A DNA stretch of 64,000 nucleotides from Komagataeibacter saccharivorans (GTDB taxonomy: Bacteria; Pseudomonadota; Alphaproteobacteria; Acetobacterales; Acetobacteraceae). Shown in pieces: positions 63,353 to 64,000 of this stretch. The stretch spans positions 62,001 to 126,000 of the forward strand of contig NZ_NKTY01000004.1 in the NCBI RefSeq assembly GCF_003207825.1, written 5' to 3'. The number at the start of each line of letters is the position of its first letter. Position 1 is the first letter of the stretch. The translations under genes were made by a program, and so were the position numbers. The notes below the pieces were generated by a model. The model was not told where the DNA came from, did not search any database, and saw nothing but the letters and a program-made list of their open reading frames with translations.

Positions 63353-63667
63353 TTATTGCAGGGGCGAGAAGGATGCCGGAAGGACGATCTTGCTCTCCAT
63401 CGTGTCGATATGCTGCTGGATACGGGGCATGAAGGCCAGCCATGCCGGGTCCTGCAACAGTCGGGCGCGCCGCGCCGTACGGTCGTTGAGGTCCTGATAG
63501 GCCCAGATATGCACGATCTGGTTCAGCGGCCCGATATCGGAAAAGAAATAGCCGATCAGGGTGCCCAGATGCGGCTGCTGTATGGCGATGCCTTCCTCGG
63601 CCACGGCCTTGAGATAGGGGGCAACACCACCCGCCCGCAGGGTGTAGGTTCTGATTTCGTAAATCAT
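63353..63667 (-). CDS. NIPSNAP family protein
   Basis: Small ferredoxin-like-fold protein (104 residues) with MIYEIRTYTLRAGG and IHIWAYQDLNDRTARRARLLQDPAW. The start at 63667 has GAGGTGA seven bases before it; a longer frame is possible but lacks a site. Family function is unsettled; some members are monooxygenase-like or vesicle-related. It lies between the aldehyde dehydrogenase and the binding-protein gene in the same reverse-strand operon. Confidence 0.85.
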   Translation of the reverse strand: MIYEIRTYTLRAGGVAPYLKAVAEEGIAIQQPHLGTLIGYFFSDIGPLNQIVHIWAYQDLNDRTARRARLLQDPAWLAFMPRIQQHIDTMESKIVLPASFSPLQ

Positions 63668-63672
63668 GGCGG

Positions 63673-64000
63673 TCACCTCATTACAAACGGGTCGGAGATG
63701 GGGGTATCGCTGGTGCGTATCCACACCGATTTGGTGCGGGTATAGTCCAGCATGGCTTCCATCCCGCCTTCACGCCCCAGCCCGCTCAGGCCGTAGCCGC
63801 CAAAGGGCATCATGGGCGAAACCATGCGATAGGTGTTGACCCATACGATCCCCGCGCGCAGCGCCGCCGTCATGCGCTTGGCGCGGGCAAGATCGCGGGT
63901 GAAAACACCGCAGGCCAGTCCGTAGGGCGTATCATTGGCCTGTGCCACCGCATCCGCTTCATCATCGAAGGCGATGACGCTGAGTACGGGGCCAAAGAAT
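63673..64000 (-). CDS. Aldehyde dehydrogenase, C-terminal part (5' end outside window)
   Basis: The frame is open to the window edge. It reads FFGPVLSVIAFDDEADAVAQANDTPYGLACGVFT, then GIVWVNTYRMVSPMMPFGGYGLSGLGREGG, which is the C-terminal ALDH domain. The catalytic Cys and Glu lie outside. First or early gene of the polyamine ABC operon. An aminoaldehyde dehydrogenase would fit, but this cannot be decided from the fragment. Confidence 0.88.
   Translation of the reverse strand, partial: FFGPVLSVIAFDDEADAVAQANDTPYGLACGVFTRDLARAKRMTAALRAGIVWVNTYRMVSPMMPFGGYGLSGLGREGGMEAMLDYTRTKSVWIRTSDTPISDPFVMR

Overview
The window is about 64 kb of GC-rich alphaproteobacterial chromosome. It most likely comes from an acetic acid bacterium of the Komagataeibacter/Gluconacetobacter type. 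The reasons are the ftsH-folP-glmM-thiD order, a CtrA-type regulator, YfdX and Hint-domain proteins, and a short dispersed terminator-like repeat (core GAAGCTTTTTGAAAAAAGC). The genus is inferred from gene content; no database comparison was run. I see no rRNA, tRNA, CRISPR array, insertion sequence or phage genes.

Layout: (1) 0-21 kb is mostly housekeeping and stress genes: the ftsH 3' end, folP, glmM, thiD, a CtrA-like regulator with a degenerate receiver, a lipoprotein, a YfdX protein, a 39-residue membrane protein, dinB, a DUF1643 protein, a sulfide:quinone oxidoreductase with a persulfide-dioxygenase-like hydrolase divergent from a 1-Cys peroxiredoxin, purU-mntR-DUF763, an ABC exporter, a retropepsin-like exported protein, a Kir-type potassium channel and a DnaQ-like exonuclease. 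(2) 21.5-46.3 kb is a catabolic island built from several short operons, often divergent. It holds a ureohydrolase, a DUF1028 protein, a two-component flavin monooxygenase (HpaB/HpaC type) with RidA and M20 hydrolase, an arylformamidase-like hydrolase with an amidohydrolase, a three-subunit molybdenum hydroxylase whose iron-sulfur subunit is fused to a CoxG-like domain, MarR and DUF1989 genes, two transporters (SSS plus DUF3311, and NCS1) and a class II aldolase. It ends in a six-gene operon for meta-cleavage of 3-hydroxyanthranilate (aldehyde dehydrogenase, hydratase, decarboxylase, deaminase, dioxygenase, ACMS decarboxylase). A Hint-domain surface protein sits inside the island. (3) 46.3-53.6 kb has two LysR regulators, an EamA exporter, and a GPH sugar symporter next to a GH63-like glycosidase. 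(4) 53.6-64 kb has a class V aminotransferase divergent from an Lrp/AsnC regulator, a TonB-dependent receptor, and a polyamine-type ABC importer in a reverse-strand operon with a NIPSNAP protein and an aldehyde dehydrogenase cut by the window end.

How they fit together (inference): the island looks like a pathway for an N-containing aromatic or heteroaromatic compound. Ring hydroxylation by the molybdenum enzyme and the flavin monooxygenase, followed by amide, formyl and imine hydrolysis, would yield 3-hydroxyanthranilate. The last operon would take that to 4-hydroxy-2-oxovalerate. No kynurenine-pathway enzymes and no canonical 4-hydroxy-2-oxovalerate aldolase or acylating acetaldehyde dehydrogenase are present in the window, so the upstream substrate and the last step are open. 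This is the most likely undescribed system here.
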